DNA of 7,823 nt from Actinomycetota bacterium (GTDB lineage Bacteria; Actinomycetota; UBA4738; HRBIN12), in NCBI GenBank assembly GCA_005883885.1, contig VAYF01000048.1, forward strand, positions 1 to 7,823. Reading direction: 5' to 3'. Below are positions 1 through 5,384 of this stretch, in pieces. The notes beneath the pieces were generated by a model. The model was not told the origin of the DNA and ran no database searches. It worked only from the letters and a program-made list of their open reading frames with translations. A program made the position numbers and the translations under genes. Positions within the stretch are counted from its first letter, which is position 1, and each line of letters starts with the position of its first letter.

Positions 1-397
1 GGAGTGTCTGGATGGAGTCCACGGCAAGCACCGCCGGCCGCGTCGCGCGCGCGGCGTCCAGCACGACGTCGAGGTCGCGCCCGGGCGCGAACCCGACGTC
101 GCCAACGGGGATGCGGAGCCGCCGCGCCCGCGACGACACCTGAGCCCGCGATTCCTCGCCGGAGACCAGCAGGCACGCCGTGCCGCGGGCGACGAGGGCG
201 CCCAGCAGGTGGAGCACGAGGGTGGACTTCCCGATCCCGGGCGGGCCCGCCAGCATGACGACGGATCCGGGAACCAGGCCGCCACCGAGGACGGGGCACC
301 GTCCCGTCCACTGGGACAACCGTTGTCCACATGCCGAACAGACGAACGCGATCCGATCCCTCGTCACGCCGCGGAACGTACCGCCCAACTCTGACAT
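1..397 (-). CDS. radA: RadA/Sms DNA repair protein, 5' part, zinc-finger linker missing
   Basis: RadA is a RecA-like ATPase that processes branch-migration intermediates in recombinational repair. About 132 codons are visible, and the gene continues beyond position 1. In order they show CSACG (residues 20-24, first zinc pair), QWTGRCP (31-37), VLGGGLVPGS (38-47), the Walker A loop GPPGIGKST (52-60), SGEES and VDSIQTL at the window edge. In the family, the first zinc pair is followed by a second (CPxCG), a W-G-T stretch and a linker of some 50 residues ending in an ELDRVLGGG-type motif. Here RCP joins VLGGG directly, so one zinc cysteine and the whole linker are absent with the frame kept. The ATG at 397 was chosen as the first start in frame; its ribosome binding site is weak, and a GTG at 367 is possible. 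The gene is divergent from the small gene at 571. Identity is certain; whether the deletion is real is not. Confidence 0.9.
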   Translation of the reverse strand, partial: MSELGGTFRGVTRDRIAFVCSACGQRLSQWTGRCPVLGGGLVPGSVVMLAGPPGIGKSTLVLHLLGALVARGTACLLVSGEESRAQVSSRARRLRIPVGDVGFAPGRDLDVVLDAARATRPAVLAVDSIQTL

Positions 398-570
398 GGG
401 CCGCCGTCACCGGCCTTCGACAGCGGGAGTGTCACACCCGAACGGTAGGGTCCGGCGACCGCCCGGGTGAGGTCCAACGGTCCTCATCCGGGCCCAAGTG
501 GCGGCAAGCGGCGCTCCGCGCTCGACCCGGCGCGTGACGTGCCGATACCTGGGTTCGTGAGGTGGTCCTC

Positions 571-906
571 GTGCGAGTGGTCAAGCTGGATCTCGATGCT
601 CCCCAACCCAGCCAGACCTCGCTGCGCCCCGCTCCCGTCGCGCCCGCCCAACCGCTCGTCCTCGTGATCTGGCGGGACGCGTTCTTCGATTTCGATCAGA
701 AGAGCTCGGACGATTTCCGCTCCGAGTACCTGGTGCACACCGTCGGGTTCCTCGTCGCCGACGGCCGCACCTTCATCTCACTCGCGCAGGAGGTCCTCCC
801 CGACGACGAGGGCTTCCGTGCCGTGACGCACATCCCCAGGTCCGTCGTCGAGCGGATCGTCTTCCTCCACCCACCCGCCGAGGAAGCACCGCCTCCGGCC
901 GAGTAG
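571..906 (+). CDS. Small uncharacterised protein with WRDAFFDFD motif
   Basis: The product is about 111 aa and I do not recognise a named family. The N-terminal 25 residues are rich in proline and alanine and look unstructured. A compact middle follows: LVLVIWRDAFFDFD, then YLVHTVGFLVADGRTFISLAQEVLP, then AVTHIPRSVVERIVFL. It ends in an acidic proline-rich tail (PPAEEAPPPAE). The order W-[RD]-A, a hydrophobic TVGF strand, ISLA and a final IP-[RK]-x-V/I-x-x-I resembles, from memory, small phage and actinobacterial proteins of unknown function; this is a loose impression, not an assignment. No signal peptide, membrane segment or catalytic motif is seen. A GTG at 571 lies 9 nt after GAGG (558-561); GTG at 562 or 577 are alternatives. 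Third positions are strongly G/C, as in a real gene. It sits 67 bp upstream of the leader ORF of the kinase and may share its transcript. Confidence 0.7.
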   Translation: MRVVKLDLDAPQPSQTSLRPAPVAPAQPLVLVIWRDAFFDFDQKSSDDFRSEYLVHTVGFLVADGRTFISLAQEVLPDDEGFRAVTHIPRSVVERIVFLHPPAEEAPPPAE

Positions 907-911
907 TGGGG

Positions 912-917
912 TACACT
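912..917 (+). promoter_or_regulatory. Possible -10 element for the RIO kinase transcript
   Basis: TACACT fits the TAnnnT pattern of actinobacterial housekeeping -10 elements. It sits just after the stop codon of the small upstream gene. No convincing -35 hexamer lies 16-18 nt upstream. A transcript from here would begin near 923-925 with a hairpin at its 5' end, followed by the leader ORF. Weak call. Confidence 0.3.
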
Positions 918-927
918 CCGGCGACAC

Positions 928-946
928 GCGAGCGTTCCTCGCTCGC
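928..946 (+). promoter_or_regulatory. Perfect 7-bp hairpin between the small gene and the leader ORF
   Basis: GCGAGCG (928-934) and CGCTCGC (940-946) are exact complements around a 5-nt loop, TTCCT. There is no T run after it. It could end transcription of the preceding gene, or form the protected 5' end of the kinase mRNA if the -10 at 912 is used. It stands 12 nt before the strong ribosome binding site of the leader ORF. Confidence 0.45.
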
Positions 947-973
947 CATCGGACCGGAAGGAGGGATGCACGG

Positions 974-1030
974 ATGACCGCGACCTTTGCCGCCGTCCTC
1001 ACCATGCCGCGTCCCTCCGGTCGCGCCTAG
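974..1030 (+). CDS. Candidate 18-aa leader peptide before the RIO kinase
   Basis: ATG at 974 follows a near-perfect ribosome binding site, AAGGAGG (958-964), by 9 nt, the strongest start signal on this strand before the kinase. The peptide reads MTATFAAVLTMPRPSGRA and ends at TAG (1028-1030). No further in-frame stop lies between that TAG and the kinase start at 1097, so leader and kinase share a frame. The C-terminal part (PRPSGRA) is rich in proline, arginine and glycine codons, which can slow ribosomes. A structure able to mask the kinase ribosome binding site begins 12 nt after the stop. This arrangement suggests a regulatory leader rather than a functional small protein. I know of no named family with this sequence. 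An alternative is a kinase N-terminus interrupted by a nonsense mutation; the second strong ribosome binding site at 1085 argues against that. Confidence 0.55.
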   Translation: MTATFAAVLTMPRPSGRA

Positions 1031-1042
1031 CTCCGGCTCGCG

Positions 1043-1090
1043 CTCCTCGGGATCGCGGTTCCCGCACGTCCGCATCCCGATCAGAAGGAG
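1043..1090 (+). promoter_or_regulatory. Hairpin that can mask the RIO kinase ribosome binding site
   Basis: The core stem pairs TCGGGAT (1047-1053) with ATCCCGA (1074-1080), and beyond a single bulged C (1054) GCGG (1055-1058) with CCGC (1070-1073): 11 pairs and an 11-nt loop. CTCCT (1043-1047) is also the exact complement of AGGAG (1086-1090), the kinase ribosome binding site, so the helix can extend around a short bulge and hide it. A ribosome paused at the leader stop (1028-1030) would be expected to cover roughly up to 1043-1045 and disturb this outer pairing. The pairings are read directly; folding in vivo is inferred. Confidence 0.55.
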
Positions 1091-1096
1091 CACGCG

Positions 1097-1852
1097 TTGC
1101 GACACGAAGCGTTCGAACACTTCTTCGATGAAGGACTCGTCGAAGCGCACCTCAAACCGCTGAAGCACGGCAAGGAGGCGAGCGTCCACCTGTTCCGCGC
1201 CAATCTCAGAACGACCGGCGAGGAGCTGGTCGCGCTCAAGCTCTACCATCCTTTGGACCGCCGGGACTTCCGCGACGAGACCCTGTACCGGGACGGGGAG
1301 TTCATCAAGGAGCGGCGGATGCGCGTCGCCCTCGAGCAGAAGACCCGCTACGGCCGCGAGCTCCAGGGCTCGCTCTGGGTCGGTCGTGAGTGGGAGACGC
1401 TCAAGAAGCTGGATGGAGACGTGGCGGTCCCCCGCCCGATCGAGGGAACGCAGGACGCGATCCTGATGTCCTACATCGGCGATGAGGACGTTCCCGCGCC
1501 TCGGCTGCACGAATACCAGCACGACGACCGCGACGAGCTCGCGTCCCTCTGGGAACAGCTGCACCGAGCGATCGAACGGATGCTCTATCGCGACGTGGTG
1601 CACGGAGACCTATCCAGCTACAACGTCCTGATCTGGGACGGCGAGGTCACGCTGATCGACTTCCCACAGGCGGTGGACCCGAAGAAGAACCGCCATGCGC
1701 AGTCGTTCTTGGAGCGCGACGTCTGCAGGCTCGGCGAGCACTTCGAACGACGCGGGCTCCGCCGCCCGTGGCAACGGATCGCGAACGACCTTTGGACAGC
1801 CTGGCTGTTCGCGGACTTGGTGCCCGAAGAGCTTCGGGGACTCGCGACGTGA
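1097..1852 (+). CDS. RIO-type atypical serine protein kinase
   Basis: The product is a complete 251-aa RIO-domain kinase. RIO kinases are atypical protein kinases without the activation loop and substrate-binding lobe of eukaryotic kinases; archaeal and eukaryotic members act in small-subunit ribosome maturation, while bacterial roles are poorly known. Visible motifs are the nucleotide-binding stretch KHGKEASV (23-30), ALKLY with the expected ATP-binding lysine K48, the region ERRMRVALEQKTRYGRE (72-88), MSYIGDE at the hinge (124-130), the catalytic loop HGDLSSYN (169-176, D171 and N176), and the metal-binding IDFPQ (187-191, D188). The TTG at 1097 follows AAGGAG (1085-1090) by 6 nt, and the protein begins at the usual family position (RHEAFEHFFDEGL). 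It has no extra domain or membrane segment. A leader ORF and a masking hairpin lie directly upstream, and a strong terminator begins inside its stop codon. The rare TTG start fits low or controlled expression. Confidence 0.92.
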   Translation: MRHEAFEHFFDEGLVEAHLKPLKHGKEASVHLFRANLRTTGEELVALKLYHPLDRRDFRDETLYRDGEFIKERRMRVALEQKTRYGRELQGSLWVGREWETLKKLDGDVAVPRPIEGTQDAILMSYIGDEDVPAPRLHEYQHDDRDELASLWEQLHRAIERMLYRDVVHGDLSSYNVLIWDGEVTLIDFPQAVDPKKNRHAQSFLERDVCRLGEHFERRGLRRPWQRIANDLWTAWLFADLVPEELRGLAT

Positions 1853-1891
1853 GGGGTCGGGCTTCGGCGCACTCGCCGAAGCCCGACCCTT
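1852..1891 (+). terminator. Strong 16-bp terminator stem after the RIO kinase
   Basis: Positions 1854-1869 and 1874-1889 are perfect complements around the loop CACT. One G-T wobble and one A-T pair extend the stem outward so that it starts at the last base of the kinase TGA. Only TTCC follows, so the U-tract is poor, as is common in GC-rich actinobacteria. The stem closes the kinase transcript before the sigma-factor remnant. Confidence 0.85.
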
Positions 1892-1943
1892 CCGTCATGC
1901 TCGACCTCCCTAAGCGCTGATGCCCGCGGCGGCGTCTTGAAGG

Positions 1944-2078
1944 GTGATGCAGGCAGAAGGCGAGATCGTGCAGCTTCCGACGGAGCGGGTCGCCCCCCCG
2001 AAGGACTTCCGGAAGTTCTTCGAGGAGGAGCACGGGCGTCTGTTCAAGACGCTCTACTTCGTGACCGGGAACCGTACA
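1944..2078 (+). pseudogene. N-terminal remnant of an ECF sigma factor
   Basis: The first 45 codons read like the start of an ECF-type sigma-70 protein. After a short variable head comes DFRKFFEEEHGRLFKTLYFV followed by TGNR, which matches the region 2.1 helix, where the family has FxxFxxxxxxRLxxxLxxxTGdr. Normally this continues into the acidic A-E-D/E-L-xQ-E/D-A-F helix, the rest of region 2 and region 4. Here, from about 2078, it turns into unrelated arginine-rich sequence (TTSSRAWTGQRERR), and the open frame then runs antisense through the end of clpC to 2396. None of the other frames restores the homology. About three quarters or more of the gene is missing. The start is GTG 1944 or ATG 1947; GAAGGG (1939-1944) is close to both, so the start is uncertain. 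It is convergent with clpC, with about 43 bp left between the joint and the clpC stop. This is either a real relic or the product of a misjoined contig. Confidence 0.75.
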
Positions 2079-2121
2079 ACTAGCTCACGAGCGTGGACGG
2101 GGCAGCGCGAGCGACGGTGCG

Positions 2122-4614
2122 CTATTCGGGCGAGCTGGCGAGCTCAACCGGCGGCACGTCCGGCGGCACGATCGTGGGGCCGTGCTCGAAGACGATCTCG
2201 TCCCCGGCGGCGTCCACGAACACCGTCTCGCCGGCACGGAACTCCTTGTGCAGGATCTGCTCCGACAACGGATCCTCGACCAGGCGCTGGAGCGTGCGAC
2301 GGAGCGGGCGGGCACCGAGCGCCTGGTCGTAGCCGCGCTCCGCGAGGAGCGACTTGGCGGCGTCGGTCAGGTCGATGTCGATGTCCTTCGACTTGAGCTG
2401 CTCCTCGACCCGGCGCATCAACAGATCGACGATCAACTTCACGTCGTCGATCGTGAGCTTGTGGAAGACGATGACCTCGTCGATCCGGTTGAGGAACTCG
2501 GGCCGGAACTGCCGCTTGAGCTCCTCCTGGACCGTCTCCTTCATCTTCTCGTACGTCACGGCGTCGTCACGGGCTGCGGTGAAGCCGATCCCGATGCCTT
2601 TCGAGATGTCCCGCGTGCCGAGGTTAGAGGTCATGATGATGATCGTGTTCTTGAAGTCGACCGTGTGACCCTGGGAGTCGGTGAGGCGTCCGTCCTCCAG
2701 GATCTGCAGGAGCGTGTTGAACACGTCCGGGTGCGCCTTCTCGATCTCGTCGAACAGGATCACGCTGAAGGGCTTGCGCCGCACCGCTTCGGTGAGCTGG
2801 CCGCCTTCCTCGTACCCGACGTAGCCGGGTGGTGACCCGATCAGCCTGCTGACGGTGTGCTTCTCCATGTACTCGGACATGTCGAGCTGGATCAGCGCGT
2901 CCTCGTCGCCGAACAGGAACTCCGCGAGCGCCTTCGAGAGCTCCGTCTTGCCAACGCCCGAGGGCCCCAGGAAGATGAACGACCCGGTGGGGCGCTTCGG
3001 GTCCTTCAGACCGCTCCGCGTCCGGCGGATGGCGCGCGACACCGCGGAGATGGCGTCCTCCTGGCTGATGATCCGCTTGTGGATCTCGTCCTCCATGCGC
3101 AGGAGCTTCTCCGTCTCCTCCTCGGTGAGCTTGAACACCGGGATGCCGGTCCAGATGGACAGCACCTCCGCGATCTCCTCTTCGTCGATCTCCGAGAGGA
3201 TGTCCATCTCGGTCGAGCGCCATGACTGCTCGCGGCGCACGCGCTCCTCCTGGAACTGACGCTCCTCGTCCCTCAGCCTCGCGGCCAGCTCGAAGTCCTG
3301 CCCGTCGATCGCCGACTCTTTCTTGAGCCGAACCTCGGCGATCTTCTCGTCGATCTCTCGAACGTCGGGCGGCGCGGTCATGCGACGGATCCGCATCCGG
3401 CTGCCGGCCTCGTCGATCAGATCGATCGCCTTGTCGGGTAGGAACCGGTCGGAGATGTAGCGGTCGGCGAGGTTGGCGGCGGCAACGATGGCTTCGTCCG
3501 TGTAGGTGACCCGGTGGTGGGCCTCGTAGCGGTCGCGGAGGCCTTTCAGGATCTCGATCGTGTGGATCACGGTGGGCTCGGAGACCTCGATGGGCTGGAA
3601 GCGGCGCTCGAGGGCGGCGTCCTTCTCGAGGTACTTGCGGTACTCGTCGCGCGTCGTGGCGCCGATCGTCTGGAGCTCTCCGCGGGCGAGCATCGGCTTG
3701 AGGATGCTCGCCGCGTCGATGGCGCCCTCCGCGGCCCCGGCGCCGACGAGCGTATGGAGCTCGTCGATGAACAGGATGATGTCGCCGCGGGTCTTGATCT
3801 CCTTGAGGACCTTCTTCAAGCGTTCCTCGAAGTCGCCGCGATAGCGCGAACCGGCGACCAACGCGCCCAGATCGAGCGTATAGATCTGCTTGCCCTTGAG
3901 GGTCTCGGGGACCTCCCCCTTGACGATGGACTGCGACAGTCCTTCGACCACGGCGGTCTTTCCGACGCCGGGCTCGCCGATCAGCACCGGGTTGTTCTTG
4001 GTCCGGCGCGACAGGACCTGCATGACGCGCTCGATCTCTTTCTCACGACCGATCACCGGATCGAGCTTGTTCTCCCCGGCGAGCTGCGTCAGGTTTCGAC
4101 CGAACTGATCGAGCACCGCGGAGCCTTGCCCCGCGCTCTCGCTGCCGCCACCGGCGGAGACCTGCTCCTTGCCCCCGGTGTATCCGGACAGCAGCTGGAT
4201 CACGGTCTGACGAACGCGGTTGAGGTCTGCTCCGAGCTTCTGCAGCACCTGAGCGGCGACGCCTTCACCCTCGCGGATCAGCCCGAGCAGGATGTGCTCG
4301 GTACCGATGTAGTTGTGTCCGAGCTGGAGCGCCTCGCGGAGCGACAGCTCCAGGACCTTCTTGGCGCGTGGGGTGAACGGGATGTGACCGGTGGGTGCGG
4401 CCTGCCCCTGGCCGATGATCTCTTCGACCTGTTGACGGACGGCCTCCAGCGAGATGTTCAGGGATTCGAGTGCCTTCGCAGCGACTCCCTCGCCCTCGTG
4501 GATCAGGCCGAGGAGGATGTGCTCGGTGCCGATGTAGTTGTGGTTGAGCATCCGCGCTTCTTCTTGCGCGAGAACCACGACGCGCCTGGCGCGATCCGTG
4601 AATCGCTCGAACAT
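2122..4614 (-). CDS. clpC: ClpC AAA+ unfoldase of the Clp protease
   Basis: The complete 830-aa ATPase unfolds substrates and feeds them to ClpP in the cytoplasm. Two Clp N-repeats (about 1-145, each with HNYIGTEHILLGL) are followed by AAA module 1 with Walker A GEPGVGKT (213-220) and Walker B IILFIDE (279-285), a middle segment with a UVR-type helix (about 421-456), and AAA module 2 with Walker A GPSGVGKT (550-557), Walker B VILFDE (618-623), a ClpP-docking loop region IGIGF (674-678) and sensor 2 GARPLRR (767-773). Length and order match actinobacterial ClpC1, with no internal loss. The ATG at 4614 is the family start (MFERFTDRARR), 9 nt after GGAGG (4628-4624); an upstream in-frame ATG at 4773 would add 53 unconserved residues. 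The short C-terminal tail ends PPDVPPVELASSPE. No terminator is visible after the stop, where a sigma-factor remnant abuts. The position downstream of lysS is the usual actinobacterial one, with two small genes intervening. Confidence 0.98.
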   Translation of the reverse strand: MFERFTDRARRVVVLAQEEARMLNHNYIGTEHILLGLIHEGEGVAAKALESLNISLEAVRQQVEEIIGQGQAAPTGHIPFTPRAKKVLELSLREALQLGHNYIGTEHILLGLIREGEGVAAQVLQKLGADLNRVRQTVIQLLSGYTGGKEQVSAGGGSESAGQGSAVLDQFGRNLTQLAGENKLDPVIGREKEIERVMQVLSRRTKNNPVLIGEPGVGKTAVVEGLSQSIVKGEVPETLKGKQIYTLDLGALVAGSRYRGDFEERLKKVLKEIKTRGDIILFIDELHTLVGAGAAEGAIDAASILKPMLARGELQTIGATTRDEYRKYLEKDAALERRFQPIEVSEPTVIHTIEILKGLRDRYEAHHRVTYTDEAIVAAANLADRYISDRFLPDKAIDLIDEAGSRMRIRRMTAPPDVREIDEKIAEVRLKKESAIDGQDFELAARLRDEERQFQEERVRREQSWRSTEMDILSEIDEEEIAEVLSIWTGIPVFKLTEEETEKLLRMEDEIHKRIISQEDAISAVSRAIRRTRSGLKDPKRPTGSFIFLGPSGVGKTELSKALAEFLFGDEDALIQLDMSEYMEKHTVSRLIGSPPGYVGYEEGGQLTEAVRRKPFSVILFDEIEKAHPDVFNTLLQILEDGRLTDSQGHTVDFKNTIIIMTSNLGTRDISKGIGIGFTAARDDAVTYEKMKETVQEELKRQFRPEFLNRIDEVIVFHKLTIDDVKLIVDLLMRRVEEQLKSKDIDIDLTDAAKSLLAERGYDQALGARPLRRTLQRLVEDPLSEQILHKEFRAGETVFVDAAGDEIVFEHGPTIVPPDVPPVELASSPE

Positions 4615-4698
4615 CTCACCCGTCCTCCGGGCCGAGGCCCGCTTCCTCTCCTCGCCGCTCGGGGATCGCGGGACCACGTCCTCCCCCCGAGGTACATC

Positions 4699-4726
4699 GG
4701 GCGCCGAGGGTCGTTCCCCAGCGCCC
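4699..4726 (-). promoter_or_regulatory. Stem-loop in the clpC 5' untranslated region
   Basis: GGGCGC (4699-4704) pairs with GCGCCC (4721-4726), with an inner GGG/CCC (4708-4710 with 4716-4718) across a small internal loop. If the -10 at 4742-4737 is used, this hairpin lies at the very start of the clpC mRNA. A second short hairpin (4628-4641, CGGGCC-TC-GGCCCG on the minus strand) touches the first base of the clpC ribosome binding site. Confidence 0.4.
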
Positions 4727-4736
4727 GTACAGACCG

Positions 4737-4742
4737 AGTATA
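4737..4742 (-). promoter_or_regulatory. Possible -10 element of clpC
   Basis: On the minus strand this reads TATACT, a good match to the TATAAT-type -10. Transcription would begin near 4730, giving a leader of about 115 nt before the ATG at 4614. The -35 region at 17-19 nt spacing (around CCAAAG) is poor. No CIRCE, HspR inverted repeat or other known clp operator was recognised by eye. Confidence 0.45.
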
Positions 4743-4762
4743 CCCGTGCCCCTACGAAGCTT

Positions 4763-4862
4763 TGGAACCACATCCGTCGCTGGGATCGTCCTCTTCCCTT
4801 CGGTTCCTTTGCTCCTCGGGATTAGTTCCACGGCGCGAACGGGGGCTCCCCCGATGGAACCA
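4763..4862. repeat. Four GGAAC(C) motifs in the clpC/receiver divergent region
   Basis: TGGAACCA occurs twice on the plus strand (4763-4770 and 4855-4862). The inverted form occurs twice between them: GGTTCC (4802-4807) and GTTCCA (4825-4830). GTTCCA and the last TGGAAC form an inverted pair 24 nt apart that encloses a G5/C5 hairpin (4840-4853). The copies sit upstream of both divergent genes. They could be an operator array or coincidence. They resemble the -35 of ECF promoters (GGAAC), but no matching GTT-type -10 is found at 16-19 nt. Confidence 0.35.
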
Positions 4863-4919
4863 GGAAGAAATCCCTCCCTCCGGGTGATGCGAAGGCCGTT
4901 GGCGCCCTGGAGACTTCAA

Positions 4920-4967
4920 CCACGCGGACCTGCATGCCGAACACCTCCCGAAGGAGGTCGCGCGTGG
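4920..4967 (+). promoter_or_regulatory. Nested stem-loop enclosing ribosome binding site and GTG start of the receiver gene
   Basis: The outer stem is CCACGCG (4920-4926) with CGCGTGG (4961-4967), a perfect 7 bp that includes the GTG start at 4964-4966. The inner stem is ACCTCC (4943-4948) with GGAGGT (4953-4958), 6 bp with a CGAA tetraloop, and it contains most of the ribosome binding site AAGGAGG (4951-4957). A competing pairing GACCT (4927-4931) with AGGTC (4955-4959) also exists. Start codon and ribosome binding site would thus both be closed when folded, as in RNA thermometers or other cis-acting translational switches. The pairings are seen; the switch is inferred. Confidence 0.5.
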
Positions 4968-5374
4968 ACGTAGACCTCAACGACGCTGACGAGGTGGGAA
5001 GCATGCGTGTGCTCGTGGTCGACGACCATCAAGCCTTCCGGCACGCCCTCACGTCCGCCTTGAGCATGGTCGACGACATCGAGGTCGCGGGCCAGGCCGG
5101 CGGGGGGCTCGCCGCGTGCCAGGAGGCCGAACACCTCGACCCGGACGTGATCATCATGGACCTGTCGATGCCCGATCTCTCCGGGATCGACGCGATGAAG
5201 CGGATCCACGAGCGGCGGCCCGATCTGCCCGTCGTGATCCTCACGGCTCACGCCGACGACGGAACGGAGCGCGAGGCGCGCGAGGCAGGAGCGAGCGGGT
5301 TCGTGGCAAAGGGCACCGGCCTGCGCGACCTCGTGGTCGTGCTGCACGAGGCCGCGGAGCTCGAAGCCCCGTAG
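4964..5374 (+). CDS. Stand-alone response-regulator receiver protein
   Basis: The 136-aa product is a single receiver (REC) domain of the type that accepts a phosphoryl group from a histidine kinase. Key positions, counted from GTG 4964, are the acidic pair D20-D21 (VLVVDDHQAFR), the phosphoacceptor D66 in VIIMDLSMPDLSG, switch residue T94 (VILTAHAD) and the conserved K116 (GFVAKG). The sequence style (DDHQAFR, DLSMPDLSG) is that of NarL/LuxR-type receivers, but the protein stops after the last receiver helix and has no HTH or other output domain. GTG 4964 was chosen because AAGGAGG (4951-4957) precedes it by 6 nt; ATG 5003, 13 codons later, also has a GAGG upstream and starts at the canonical MRVLVVDD. 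No histidine kinase lies in the window. It is divergent from clpC and convergent with the cNMP-fold gene 7 bp away. It may act by protein contact, as CheY-like proteins do. Confidence 0.9.
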   Translation: MDVDLNDADEVGSMRVLVVDDHQAFRHALTSALSMVDDIEVAGQAGGGLAACQEAEHLDPDVIIMDLSMPDLSGIDAMKRIHERRPDLPVVILTAHADDGTEREAREAGASGFVAKGTGLRDLVVVLHEAAELEAP

Positions 5375-5384
5375 GCGGCGCCTA
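5372..5384. other. Palindrome joining the stop codons of two convergent genes
   Basis: The 13 bases TAGGCGGCGCCTA contain the TAG stop of the receiver gene at one end and, on the other strand, the TAG stop of the cNMP-fold gene at the other. The stem is only 5 bp with a 3-nt loop, too short to be called a terminator. No other terminator is seen between the two convergent genes, so their transcripts may overlap. Confidence 0.4.

Noticed and set aside
398..570. Promoter or LexA-type operator for the divergent radA/small-gene region
   Set aside because: By eye there is no pair of -35 and -10 hexamers at proper spacing and no GAAC-N4-GTTC-type site; nothing firm can be called in these 173 bases.
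773..1603. 276-codon minus-strand frame opposite the small gene and RIO kinase
   Set aside because: It is the antisense shadow of two genes with clear family motifs or codon bias on the plus strand.
2079..2396. Continuation of the sigma-factor frame as a genuine 150-aa protein
   Set aside because: After TGNR the translation is arginine-rich, has no sigma region 2 or 4 features, and runs antisense through the clpC C-terminus.
4615..4773. Longer clpC with 53 extra N-terminal residues
   Set aside because: The extension is unlike ClpC, crosses the likely promoter and leader hairpins, and the ATG at 4614 has its own SD and the canonical MFERFTDRARR start.
4764..4861. GGAAC motifs as ECF sigma -35 elements
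   Set aside because: No GTT-type -10 lies 16-19 nt downstream of any of the four copies in either orientation.
3514..4887. 457-codon open frame antisense to clpC on the plus strand
   Set aside because: It mirrors the strongly conserved clpC codons; long antisense frames are expected in GC-rich genes, and the product is a run of L, D, E and R without recognisable domains.
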